Under the pieces are notes generated by a model. The model was not told the DNA's origin. It saw only the letters and a list, made by a program, of their open reading frames with translations, and made no database searches. Below, one piece after another: positions 6,249-13,401 of a stretch of DNA of 41,890 bases (the stretch's first letter is position 1; each line of letters opens with the position of its first letter). Source of the DNA: JAGYLJ01 sp034661035 (GTDB lineage: Bacteria; Patescibacteriota; Minisyncoccia; Phycocordibacterales; UBA12079); the NCBI GenBank assembly GCA_034661035.1, contig JAYEKM010000015.1, forward strand, positions 1 through 41,890, read 5' to 3'. Both the position numbers and the translations under genes were made by a program.

Positions 6249-6267
6249 GAACCAATGAGGAGATATT

Positions 6268-6729
6268 ATGAAGAAAGCAATGATTTTGGTAATGATGTCA
6301 GCAATACTAGTGTTTTCACTGTTTAATGGTTTAAGAGCAGAGGAAATTGTAACCCCCCAACAGGAAGTAACCAGAGGAGAAATTGAAAGTCTTCTGGAGA
6401 AGCAAAAGATAATGGAGTTTGATCTAACGGGGTCCTTAGATATCGTAAGTGTCTATATGATTAAAGCTGGCTTAAAGGGAAGAATAAAATTATTCCTGTT
6501 GTCCGAAAAGGCTGTCAATAATTTTAAAAACCAGCTTAAATTCCTCAGACTTTCAATTGAGGGATACGAAGACGCCTTGAATATTTTCAGTGGTGAAAGT
6601 GAAATGGTCTCCTGGTTAATATTCAAGGCAAATAAAAACCTTAAAAGGGTATTTCCATTAAAAAGGGAGTACCAAGAAAAATTGATCCCAAATTTAAGAA
6701 AGGAAATCGAAAAGAGGGGAAATTCGTAA
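6268..6729 (+). CDS. Unknown secreted helical protein of the island (153 aa)
   Basis: I do not recognise it. A signal peptide (MKKAMILVMMSAILVFSLF, then NGLRAEE) is followed by a mainly helical, basic mature domain (SLLEKQKIMEFDL, FKNQLKFLRLSIEGYEDAL, LKREYQEKLIPNLRKEIEK). GAGGAG (6257-6262) lies 5 nt before the ATG. It is the second gene of a pair with 5844-6248. The stop is followed at once by AAAATCTGTATTAT (6730-6743), the exact complement of 4907-4920 in leader A and, for 11 nt, of leader B. A hairpin terminator follows. The pair may act outside the cytoplasmic membrane, but no function can be assigned. Confidence 0.7.
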   Translation: MKKAMILVMMSAILVFSLFNGLRAEEIVTPQQEVTRGEIESLLEKQKIMEFDLTGSLDIVSVYMIKAGLKGRIKLFLLSEKAVNNFKNQLKFLRLSIEGYEDALNIFSGESEMVSWLIFKANKNLKRVFPLKREYQEKLIPNLRKEIEKRGNS

Positions 6730-6744
6730 AAAATCTGTATTATC

Positions 6745-6785
6745 GGGCGAAGATGACGTAGTTTAGTCAAATTCGCCCATCTTTT
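6745..6785 (+). terminator. Terminator-like hairpin of the secreted-protein pair
   Basis: GGGCGAA (6745-6751) pairs with TTCGCCC (6772-6778), with an inner TGAC/GTCA stem, and is followed by ATCTTTT. The T-run is short. Confidence 0.6.
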
Positions 6786-6786
6786 C

Positions 6787-6843
6787 GAGAACATCATTCA
6801 TTCAACGAGGAGGGAAATGGTGTTCTCAAAGAGGTTTGTGTGA
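6787..6843 (+). other. Hairpin hiding the start of an 8-codon frame behind a strong Shine-Dalgarno
   Basis: GAGAACATCATT (6787-6798) pairs throughout with AATGGTGTTCTC (6816-6827), including one G-U pair. The loop holds GAGGAGG (6807-6813), and the ATG at 6817-6819 is inside the stem. The frame is MVFSKRFV, ending TGA at 6841. This looks like a leader-peptide or translational-switch arrangement. The spacing from Shine-Dalgarno to ATG is tight, so real translation is uncertain. Confidence 0.35.
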
Positions 6844-6867
6844 TAAAATTAAGAAAAATCGCTTAAT

Positions 6868-7003
6868 TTAAGCCTAATATTACATTCAGAAGAGGTTAAG
6901 GTTGAAGATATAAACTTTTCCTTATTTATAAGGGAAAACTCCTTCCTCGGAGTTTATAACTTTAACCTTTATATATCTTTTCTGGGTGTAATATTGGACT
7001 TAA
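6868..7003 (+). ncRNA. Candidate structured RNA (about 136 nt) upstream of rpsO
   Basis: TTAAG (6868-6872) pairs with CTTAA (6999-7003). AATATTACATTCAG (6876-6889) pairs with CTGGGTGTAATATT (6982-6995), with two G-U pairs. AGGTTAAGGTT (6893-6903) pairs with AACTTTAACCT (6958-6968). TATAAA (6909-6914) pairs with TTTATA (6953-6958) around two small hairpins, TTTTCCTTAT...ATAAGGGAAAA and ACTCC...GGAGT. The result is a long closing stem with a branched tip. The rpsO promoter lies beyond it, so it is probably a separate RNA rather than the S15 autoregulatory leader. A long paired rod is reminiscent of 6S RNA, but I see no proof. No clear promoter was found. Confidence 0.5.
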
Positions 7004-7052
7004 ATTACCCAGATAAAAAACCTCTAATTATTAAGAAAATACTTGAAACTCC

Positions 7053-7081
7053 TTGCAAAATAAGGACTTTCATGCTAATAT
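7053..7081 (+). promoter_or_regulatory. Promoter of rpsO, leaderless
   Basis: TTGCAA (7053-7058), a 17-nt spacer and TAATAT (7076-7081), with TGC before the -10. The ATG of rpsO is 7 nt after the -10, at the expected transcription start. Confidence 0.75.
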
Positions 7082-7088
7082 TTGACTA

Positions 7089-7361
7089 ATGTTAACAAAA
7101 CGAAAGAAAGCTAACGCTATAAAAAAGACAAAAACCCACGATACAGATACTGGCTCTCCAGAAGTGCAGATTTCTCTTTTATCCAAACAAATAGATGAAT
7201 TAACTAAACACCTAAAAACCCACAAAAAAGACCGTCATTCTAGAAGAGGGTTACTACAAATGGTAGCTGATAGGAGATCTCATCTAAAATACTTACAGAA
7301 GAAAAACGCAAAAAGATATGATTCTGTAGTCAAAACTCTAGGATTAAAGAAAAGAAAATAA
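7089..7361 (+). CDS. rpsO: 30S ribosomal protein S15
   Basis: S15 binds the central domain of 16S rRNA early in small-subunit assembly. The 90-aa product has normal S15 length and landmarks: THDTDTGSPEVQISLLS near 17-33, then HLKTHKKDRHSRRGLLQMV and RRSHLKYLQ. It starts on ATG 7089, which coincides with the expected start of transcription from the promoter at 7053-7081, so the mRNA would be leaderless. A terminator follows directly. In many bacteria rpsO and pnp are neighbours; here one gene lies between them and each seems to have its own signals. Confidence 0.97.
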   Translation: MLTKRKKANAIKKTKTHDTDTGSPEVQISLLSKQIDELTKHLKTHKKDRHSRRGLLQMVADRRSHLKYLQKKNAKRYDSVVKTLGLKKRK

Positions 7362-7383
7362 AAAACCGCAATGCGGTTTTTTC
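7361..7383 (+). terminator. Rho-independent terminator of rpsO
   Basis: AAAAACCGC and GCGGTTTTT form a 9-bp stem with loop AAT, and the second arm runs into a T-run. It overlaps the last base of the stop codon. Confidence 0.9.
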
Positions 7384-7539
7384 TTTTTATTTCTTTGAAT
7401 TACAAAACAGAATTCTACTACAAATTTTATTTCATAATTCAAAGTAGATATGGTAAACTTTAGATATTCCTTTTTAATAATGAAAGAACTTTAGTTTTTT
7501 CTCTGATTAGCTAAAAGCTAATACCTAATAACCTAAAAA

Positions 7540-8085
7540 ATGGCTGTCATAAAACACAAAGAACAAAGAGTTGGAGTCTTTATTGATACTCAAAACCTTT
7601 ATCATAGTGCTAAAAACCTCTACAGAGCCAAAGTAAACTTCAAACAAGTTATGGAGGATGCCGTGTCAGGAAGAGCTTTAATTAGAGCAATTGCTTATGT
7701 AATCACCACAGAATCTGAAGACGAAAAAAGTTTCTTTGAGGCTTTAGAAAAATTAGGGATAGAAACGAAGACAAAAGACTTACAAATATTTTTTGGTGGT
7801 GCTAAAAAGGCTGACTGGGATGTTGGTATCGCTGTTGATGCTATTAAATTAGCTCCTAAATTGGACACTATTGTTTTAATTTCAGGTGATGGTGACTTTA
7901 TTCCTTTGGTTGAATATCTAAGAACTAACGAAGGTTGTCAGATAGAAGTAATGGCTTTTGGAAAGTCATCTTCATCTAAGTTAATTGAAACAGTTGATGA
8001 CTTTACCGATCTTTGTCAGGACCCAAAAAAGTATCTGTTAAATTACAGAGGAAAAAACAATAAGCTCTTTTCAAGAAAAAAGTAG
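7540..8085 (+). CDS. NYN-domain (LabA/DUF88-like) putative ribonuclease
   Basis: NYN domains are PIN-like metal-dependent RNases. The 181-aa protein is almost only this domain. VGVFIDTQNLYHS (about 11-23) holds the first acidic residue, Asp16. KADWDVGIAVDAI (90-102) gives Asp92, Asp94 and Asp100. ISGDGDFIPLVEYLR (114-128) gives the last acidic pair. These match the conserved acidic sites of LabA-like proteins. Its place between rpsO and pnp fits a role in RNA processing or decay, but that is inference. It has no Shine-Dalgarno site, and the upstream region holds short TTAGCTAAAAGCTAA and CCTAATAACCTAA motifs. There is no signal peptide. Confidence 0.8.
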   Translation: MAVIKHKEQRVGVFIDTQNLYHSAKNLYRAKVNFKQVMEDAVSGRALIRAIAYVITTESEDEKSFFEALEKLGIETKTKDLQIFFGGAKKADWDVGIAVDAIKLAPKLDTIVLISGDGDFIPLVEYLRTNEGCQIEVMAFGKSSSSKLIETVDDFTDLCQDPKKYLLNYRGKNNKLFSRKK

Positions 8086-8109
8086 TTTTTTATTAATTTA
8101 TCAATTTTG

Positions 8110-8162
8110 CCTTCAAATAAGTAGATTTGAAGATGGATTTCTTTGGATCTGAAATTTGAAGG
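8110..8162 (+). promoter_or_regulatory. pnp leader with alternative hairpins
   Basis: CTTCAAAT (8111-8118) pairs with ATTTGAAG (8125-8132). A second ATTTGAAGG (8154-8162) can pair with the same strand (CCTTCAAAT, 8110-8118). The two folds exclude each other. PNPase is known to control its own mRNA through a leader stem in enterobacteria; a similar role here is only a suggestion. Confidence 0.4.
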
Positions 8163-8185
8163 TTAAATCAAATTCTTTAATCAAT

Positions 8186-10318
8186 ATGGAAACAAAAGAA
8201 TACGAGTTAAGTCTAGGAGATAAGACTATCACTGCCCAGTTTAATAATTTAGCTAACCAAGCCAACGGTTCTGTCCTACTAAGCTGTGAAAAAACAGTTG
8301 TTATGGCAACAGCCGTTATCTCTGGAAACCAAAAAGATGGTTTAGATTATTTTCCTTTATCTGTTGAATACGAGGAAAAATATTACTCCGTGGGAAAAAT
8401 TTTAGGAGGAAGATTTATGAGACGAGAGGGGAGACCAACTACCAACGCTATTTTAACAGGTAGGATGATTGATAGAACTATTCGGCCATTATTTGAAGAC
8501 TACATTAGAAATGAAGTTCAAGTTATCATTACAGTTTTGTCATTAGGAGATTACAGTCCTGATGTTTTAGCGATCAATGCAGCTTCTTTAGCCTTAGCTA
8601 CTTCTAACATCCCTTGGAACGGACCTGTTAGTTCAGTCAGAATAGGGTTAGATGAATCTGGAAATTTCACAGTCAACCCTTTCTTGAAGGGAACTGATGA
8701 TAAATTAGATCTGATTGCTTGTGGTAAAGACAATTGTATAAATATGATTGAAATTAGAGCTAACGAGGTAACCAATGATGTAACAGACAAAGCTTTCCGA
8801 AAAGCTTCTGAAGAGATAGAAAAAATACAAGAATTCCAAAAAAATATTGTCAAAGAAATCGGAAAAGAAAAATTAGAAATAGAAAAACCAGAATTACAAA
8901 AAGAGGCTCTTAAATTATTTAAAGAAAAAGTTGACCCAAGATTAGAAGAAATGGTTTTTAACGAAAGAGGGAATGAAACTATTGAAGAATTAAAGAACGA
9001 TTGGATAAAAAGTTTTAAAGAAACAACAGGAGAGGTAAATATTTCTTTAGCTCTAGGTTTTTTTGAAAAAACTATCGATGACTTAATTCATAAAGAAGCT
9101 CTGGAGAAAGACAGACGAGTAGATGGAAGAGCTATGGATAAAATTAGATCTCTCTACGCTCAAGCAGGAGGAATAGCCCCTCAAGCACACGGAGTAGGAA
9201 TATTTTACCGAGGAGGAACACACGTTTTCTCAGCTCTATCCCTTGGAGGAAGAAGAGATGCTTTAGCACTAGACGGAATTGAGTTAGGAGAAGAAAAAAG
9301 ATATATTCATCATTATAATTTTCCACCTTTTTCAACAGGAGAAACAGGTAGAGTAGGAGGAACTAATAGGAGAATGATTGGGCACGGGGCTCTTGCAGAA
9401 AAAGCCCTTTTAGCGGTCCTTCCTGACGAAGATGAATTCCCTTACACTATCAGAATTGTTTCAGAGGCAATGGCATCAAACGGCTCAACCTCAATGGCGT
9501 CAACTTGTGCCAGCACAATTGCTTTAATGGATGCAGGAGTTCCCATCAAAAAACCAGTGGCTGGTATTGCTATGGGGTTAATGATGGAAAATGATAATAA
9601 TTACAAAATTTTAACTGATATTCAGGGACCTGAAGACCATTACGGAGATATGGACTTTAAGGTGACAGGTACAAAAGACGGTATAACAGCTATCCAAATG
9701 GACGTAAAAGTAGAGGGTATTTCAATCGATATCTTATCTGAAGCTCTAGGGAGAGCTGAACAAGCACGCCTAGAAATACTGGATGTAATCACAAAAGAAA
9801 TTAAGGAACCAAGAGCTGAAATGTATGACCATACCCCTAGAATAATCAAAATTCAAATAAAACCAGACCAAATTGGAGAAGTCATTGGTCCAGGAGGAAA
9901 AGTTATAAACCATATTAAGGATCGTATGGGAGTAGACGAAATAGATATCAACGATGACGGTAGAGTTTTTATAATGGGGAATCAAACATCTACTGAAAAC
10001 GCAAAAAAGATGATTGAGGCTATCACACGAGTTTATTCTGTTGGTGATAGATTTGAAGGAAAAGTAGTTAGAGTCCTTGACTTTGGAGCTGTCGTAGAAA
10101 TCGGCCCAAAGACCGATGGTCTGGTTCACATCTCAGAAGTCGCTCCTTTCCGTGTAGAAGATATAAACAAAGTTCTTCGCGAAGGAATGATGGTTCCTGT
10201 TATAATAAAAGAAACAGACGGAAGAAATAAAATCAAACTCTCTATAAAAGAAGCCGACCCTAAATTTATTAAAAATGACAATGGAACAAAACCAACCACA
10301 ACAACAAAACAAGAATAA
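8186..10318 (+). CDS. pnp: Polyribonucleotide nucleotidyltransferase (PNPase)
   Basis: PNPase degrades RNA 3' to 5' with phosphate, in the cytoplasm and as part of RNA-decay complexes. Two RNase PH-like domains are seen: the first has FMRREGRPTTNAIL and RMIDRTIRPLF at about 78-101, the second has the phosphate-binding GSTSMASTCAS near 432-442. A helical linker lies between them. A KH domain (IGEVIGPGGKVINHI, about 560-575) and an S1 domain (about 620-686, GDRFEGKVVRV and DGLVHISEV) follow. The length (710 aa) is typical. I chose ATG 8186: a TTG at 8156 would add 10 residues but lies inside the leader hairpin. The last 44 nt overlap the next gene, so the two are probably coupled. Confidence 0.95.
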   Translation: METKEYELSLGDKTITAQFNNLANQANGSVLLSCEKTVVMATAVISGNQKDGLDYFPLSVEYEEKYYSVGKILGGRFMRREGRPTTNAILTGRMIDRTIRPLFEDYIRNEVQVIITVLSLGDYSPDVLAINAASLALATSNIPWNGPVSSVRIGLDESGNFTVNPFLKGTDDKLDLIACGKDNCINMIEIRANEVTNDVTDKAFRKASEEIEKIQEFQKNIVKEIGKEKLEIEKPELQKEALKLFKEKVDPRLEEMVFNERGNETIEELKNDWIKSFKETTGEVNISLALGFFEKTIDDLIHKEALEKDRRVDGRAMDKIRSLYAQAGGIAPQAHGVGIFYRGGTHVFSALSLGGRRDALALDGIELGEEKRYIHHYNFPPFSTGETGRVGGTNRRMIGHGALAEKALLAVLPDEDEFPYTIRIVSEAMASNGSTSMASTCASTIALMDAGVPIKKPVAGIAMGLMMENDNNYKILTDIQGPEDHYGDMDFKVTGTKDGITAIQMDVKVEGISIDILSEALGRAEQARLEILDVITKEIKEPRAEMYDHTPRIIKIQIKPDQIGEVIGPGGKVINHIKDRMGVDEIDINDDGRVFIMGNQTSTENAKKMIEAITRVYSVGDRFEGKVVRVLDFGAVVEIGPKTDGLVHISEVAPFRVEDINKVLREGMMVPVIIKETDGRNKIKLSIKEADPKFIKNDNGTKPTTTTKQE

Positions 10319-11204
10319 AGCTGAGGAGGAAGAAAAAAAATCTTCGATTAGGACATATCAAAGTGACTTGTCTAAAATTGTTAATGATAAAAATCTATCT
10401 ACAACAAAAATAGTTATCGAAGAAGAGAGTAAACGAAGAAATTTATTCAAAAAAGTCAGTACTGAAACCAAAAAAAATACAGCTCTAATAATAACTAGTA
10501 TTATCTTATTAGTAGCTGGTGTAGTTTCTGTTTATCTCTTAAATATTCTTAAACCAACTCCCACAGTTAGAGTCCAAGAAGTAGAGTTAAACCCAATTAT
10601 TTATACCGAATATCAAAAAGATTTATTCTTTGAAAAACCTAGTAAATTAAAAATAGTAAAAGATGTCCAAAACGAAGTTAGCCAAATGAATATTCCTCTC
10701 GGTTCTTTAATCCAGCTATACCTTACTCAAAGAAGTATTACTGCAGATGAATCACAAGCTGGTAAATCACTAATCGGAACAAACCAGTTTATAGAACTAT
10801 TGGATGCTAGACTATCGAGTACATTACTGAGATTTTTAGAACCTGAATTTACATTTGGTTATCACTCAACAACTCAAAATAGTCCTTTCCTAGTATTTAA
10901 AACAAGATCATTTGAAGATTCTTTCCCAGAAATGCTTAAGTGGGAAGAAACCATTCTGGAAGACCTAGGGCCTATTTTTATTGAAGACAATATTGTTTTC
11001 TCTAAAGACCGCTTACGTGAAAATAAATACCAATTCAGAGATATTGTTGTTAAAAACAAAGATGTTCGCGCCATTTTAGACGGAGGAGGTAAAATACTCT
11101 TTGCCTATTCTTTCCCTGACAGTAAAACTATTGTTATTACAACAAACAAAATAACCTTACAAGAAATTTTTGACAGATTATCAACTATTTATCATACAAG
11201 ATAA
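10275..11204 (+). CDS. Membrane-anchored hypothetical protein (309 aa)
   Basis: I do not recognise a named family. A Gln/Lys/Glu-rich cytoplasmic N-terminus (residues 1-66) is followed by one membrane segment at about 69-92 (TALIITSIILLVAGVVSVYL). A mixed alpha/beta domain of about 215 residues follows, presumably outside the membrane, ending with GGGKILFAYSF and KTIVITTNKITLQEIFDRL. It has no cysteines or clear catalytic motif. The gene starts inside the end of pnp (44-nt overlap, different frame), so translation is likely coupled to pnp. Similar single-pass proteins are frequent near CPR pilus and secretion genes, so an envelope role is possible. Confidence 0.75.
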   Translation: MTMEQNQPQQQNKNKAEEEEKKSSIRTYQSDLSKIVNDKNLSTTKIVIEEESKRRNLFKKVSTETKKNTALIITSIILLVAGVVSVYLLNILKPTPTVRVQEVELNPIIYTEYQKDLFFEKPSKLKIVKDVQNEVSQMNIPLGSLIQLYLTQRSITADESQAGKSLIGTNQFIELLDARLSSTLLRFLEPEFTFGYHSTTQNSPFLVFKTRSFEDSFPEMLKWEETILEDLGPIFIEDNIVFSKDRLRENKYQFRDIVVKNKDVRAILDGGGKILFAYSFPDSKTIVITTNKITLQEIFDRLSTIYHTR

Positions 11205-11213
11205 ATTTAATTA

Positions 11214-11298
11214 GGAAATTAGTTACTTCGATATTAGGTGTTAGGAAAAAATTTACTTCGTAAATTTTTCCCCTAAGTAACTAAATAACCAACACCTA
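11214..11298. repeat. Nested inverted repeat R1
   Basis: TTAGGTGTT and AACACCTAA are outer arms around a hairpin AAATTTAC-TTC-GTAAATTT flanked by A and T runs; TTAGTTACTT and AAGTAACTAA form another pair. A very similar unit (R2) lies before the gene at 11771, with the inner stem changed to AAATTTGC-CTC-GCAAATTT, so pairing is conserved. It sits between two genes and could stop transcription or be a small mobile repeat. Confidence 0.7.
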
Positions 11299-11311
11299 AA
11301 TAACTAAACAT

Positions 11312-11674
11312 ATGGATACAAAATATTACAAAGAAAAGTTATTAGAAGAGTTAAATATTTTAGAAAAAGAACTAGGAAATCTTGGAACCATTAATCCAGA
11401 TAATCCAAACGATTGGGTAGCCACAGGGAATACTGAAACAAATCAAGACGAAGATCATTCAGACCCAAATGACAATGCTGACGACCAAGAAGAATTTTCC
11501 GAAAGACATGCTATTCTTAATGACCTAGAGGTAAGATTAAACAACATAAAAACTGCTCTTGAGAGCATAAAAAATAATACCTATGGAAAATGTAAAGTTT
11601 GTGGAAAGGATATAGAAAAAGAAAGATTAGAAGCTAACCCTGCAGCCACTACTTGTATAGAACATAAAAACTAG
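11312..11674 (+). CDS. DksA/TraR-type zinc-finger protein
   Basis: DksA/TraR proteins bind RNA polymerase in its secondary channel and modulate transcription, often with ppGpp. The 120-aa protein has an N-terminal helical hairpin (MDTKYYKEKLLEELNILEKE), an acidic middle part (NQDEDHSDPNDNADDQEEF) and a long second helix. A C-terminal finger follows: Cys94-x2-Cys97 (KCKVCGKDI), then Cys115-x2-His118 (TTCIEH). The last ligand is His rather than the usual Cys, a known TraR/DksA variant pattern. The ERLEANPAA segment before the third ligand is typical of the family. Repeats R1 and R2 flank the gene. No Shine-Dalgarno site is seen. Confidence 0.85.
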   Translation: MDTKYYKEKLLEELNILEKELGNLGTINPDNPNDWVATGNTETNQDEDHSDPNDNADDQEEFSERHAILNDLEVRLNNIKTALESIKNNTYGKCKVCGKDIEKERLEANPAATTCIEHKN

Positions 11675-11677
11675 GTT

Positions 11678-11768
11678 TTAGTTATTATGGATGTTAGGTG
11701 TTAGAAAAAATTTGCCTCGCAAATTTTTTCCTCTAAATAACTAAATATCTGACACCTAAACAACTAAA
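11678..11768. repeat. Nested inverted repeat R2
   Basis: This is the second copy of R1: TTAGGTGTTAG, an inner AAATTTGC-CTC-GCAAATTT hairpin, and later GACACCTAAA. Relative to R1 the inner closing pair changed from A-T to G-C, a compensatory change. It ends 2-3 nt before the ATG of the next gene. Confidence 0.7.
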
Positions 11769-11770
11769 TT

Positions 11771-13324
11771 ATGAATTTTTCTAAAGTACATTCAGCTCAA
11801 ATAAATATGCTCAAAGCATATATAGTTGATATTGAAATAGACATTTCTAAAAACACTTTAAATGCTTTCTCAATAGTTGGATTACCTGACAAAGCTGTAG
11901 AGGAATCTAAAGATCGTGTCTCTGCAGCTATTAAAAATAGTGGTTTTAAGTCTCCTAAAGAAAAGAATCAAAAAGTTGTTGTTTCACTTGCCCCTGCTAA
12001 TGTAAAAAAGGAAGGGCCTAATTTTGATTTAGGAATAGCCGTAGCCTATCTTTTAGCATCAGATGAAATTACCTTTAATCCAGCTAAAAAGCTATTCCTA
12101 GGTGAGTTAACCTTGGACGGACGATTACGTCGAATAGATGGAACATTACCCTTAGTAAAAGAAGCTAAAGAAAAAGGTTTTGAGGAAATTTATCTACCAA
12201 TCCCCAACGCGGAAGAGGGGGCTTTAATTGATGGTATTAAGATATTTGGAGTCAAAAACCTTATAGAACTTATTAATCATCTAAGAAATGAAATTTCAGA
12301 AAATCCAAATGACCTTATAAGCAGGGAGTTAGATATCCAACCACAAACAAAAATTAATTTTTCTAGTATTACTCCGACAATTGATTTCTCTGATGTAAGA
12401 GGTCAAGAGATGGCTAAGAGAGGTTTAGAAATTGCAGCCTCTGGGGGCCATAATATTGCTATGTATGGACCACCAGGAACAGGGAAGACTATGTTAGCAA
12501 AAGCTTTTTGCAACGTTCTTCCAACTCTTTCTTTTGAAGAAATTTTGGAAACCACTGCCATCCATTCAGCCGCAGGTTTATTAAAAGAGAAATTAATTAT
12601 TCAGCCACCATTTAGATCTCCGCACCATACAGCTTCTCACATATCTTTAGTTGGAGGAGGGACAGTCCCTAAGCCAGGTGAAGTTACATTAGCTCATAAA
12701 GGAGTCCTTTTCTTGGACGAATTCCCTGAATTTGAAAAAAGATCAATCGAAGCCCTTCGACAACCTCTTGAAGACGGAATAATAAATATTTCTCGCTCGA
12801 AAGGAACTTCAACTTTTCCGGCTAATTTCATTTTAATTGCCACTATGAATCCTTGTCCTTGCGGAAATTATGGAACCGAAAAAGAATGTACCTGTAACCC
12901 CTCTTCTTTACTCAGATATCAAAGAAAAATATCTGGACCTGTTATTGACAGAATAGATATGTGGGTAGAAGTCTCAAATATAAAACACGAAAAACTTTCA
13001 CAGAGAAATGATAACTCCGAAGGAACTAAGAAAATTAGAGGTAGAGTTTCCGATGCAAGAAAAATTCAAAAAGAAAGATTTAAAGAAACAAGGACTGATA
13101 CTAATAGTAATATGTCAGCTAAAGAGATAGAAAGTTTAATTAATCTAGACAAACAAACTCAAGATATTTTAAATCAATCAGCTACACAATTAAATTTATC
13201 AGCAAGAGCCTATCATAAGGTAATAAAACTAGCGAGAACTATTGCCGATCTAGAAAAACAAGAACTGATTACTCCTAATCACATTTTAGAAGCTCTCCAA
13301 TATCGACCAAAAAATCTTCTTTAA
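11771..13324 (+). CDS. YifB/ComM-type AAA+ ATPase (Mg-chelatase-like)
   Basis: ComM-type proteins are hexameric DNA helicases that promote branch migration during natural transformation. The 517-aa protein has the N-terminal ChlI-like domain (IVGLPDKAVEESKDRV, then FDLGIAVAYLLAS). The AAA+ core has Walker A GPPGTGKTM near 233-241 and Walker B GVLFLDEFPEF near 310-320. It continues with a four-cysteine insert (PCPCGNYG and CTCNP), an arginine region (SGPVIDRIDMW) and the C-terminal Mg_chelatase lid (LNLSARAYHKVIKLARTIAD). The length is typical. Together with the secretion/pilus genes downstream it fits DNA uptake as a lifestyle trait, which is inference. Start ATG 11771 follows repeat R2. Confidence 0.92.
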   Translation: MNFSKVHSAQINMLKAYIVDIEIDISKNTLNAFSIVGLPDKAVEESKDRVSAAIKNSGFKSPKEKNQKVVVSLAPANVKKEGPNFDLGIAVAYLLASDEITFNPAKKLFLGELTLDGRLRRIDGTLPLVKEAKEKGFEEIYLPIPNAEEGALIDGIKIFGVKNLIELINHLRNEISENPNDLISRELDIQPQTKINFSSITPTIDFSDVRGQEMAKRGLEIAASGGHNIAMYGPPGTGKTMLAKAFCNVLPTLSFEEILETTAIHSAAGLLKEKLIIQPPFRSPHHTASHISLVGGGTVPKPGEVTLAHKGVLFLDEFPEFEKRSIEALRQPLEDGIINISRSKGTSTFPANFILIATMNPCPCGNYGTEKECTCNPSSLLRYQRKISGPVIDRIDMWVEVSNIKHEKLSQRNDNSEGTKKIRGRVSDARKIQKERFKETRTDTNSNMSAKEIESLINLDKQTQDILNQSATQLNLSARAYHKVIKLARTIADLEKQELITPNHILEALQYRPKNLL

Positions 13325-13354
13325 AATAGAAATTAAAAATTACAACTCCTCATC

Positions 13355-13395
13355 AACATAAATAGTGCAGTTAACTGCACTATTTATGTTATAAT
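13355..13395 (+). promoter_or_regulatory. 36-bp palindromic operator overlapping an extended -10 promoter
   Basis: AACATAAATAGTGCAGTT (13355-13372) is followed by its exact reverse complement to 13390. The -10 box TATAAT (13390-13395), with TGT before it, begins on the last base of the palindrome and lies 6 nt before the ATG at 13402. The centre AGTTAACT is also the centre of the E. coli trp operator. A repressor bound here would block RNA polymerase. Confidence 0.85.
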
Positions 13396-13401
13396 CTATT
13401 T

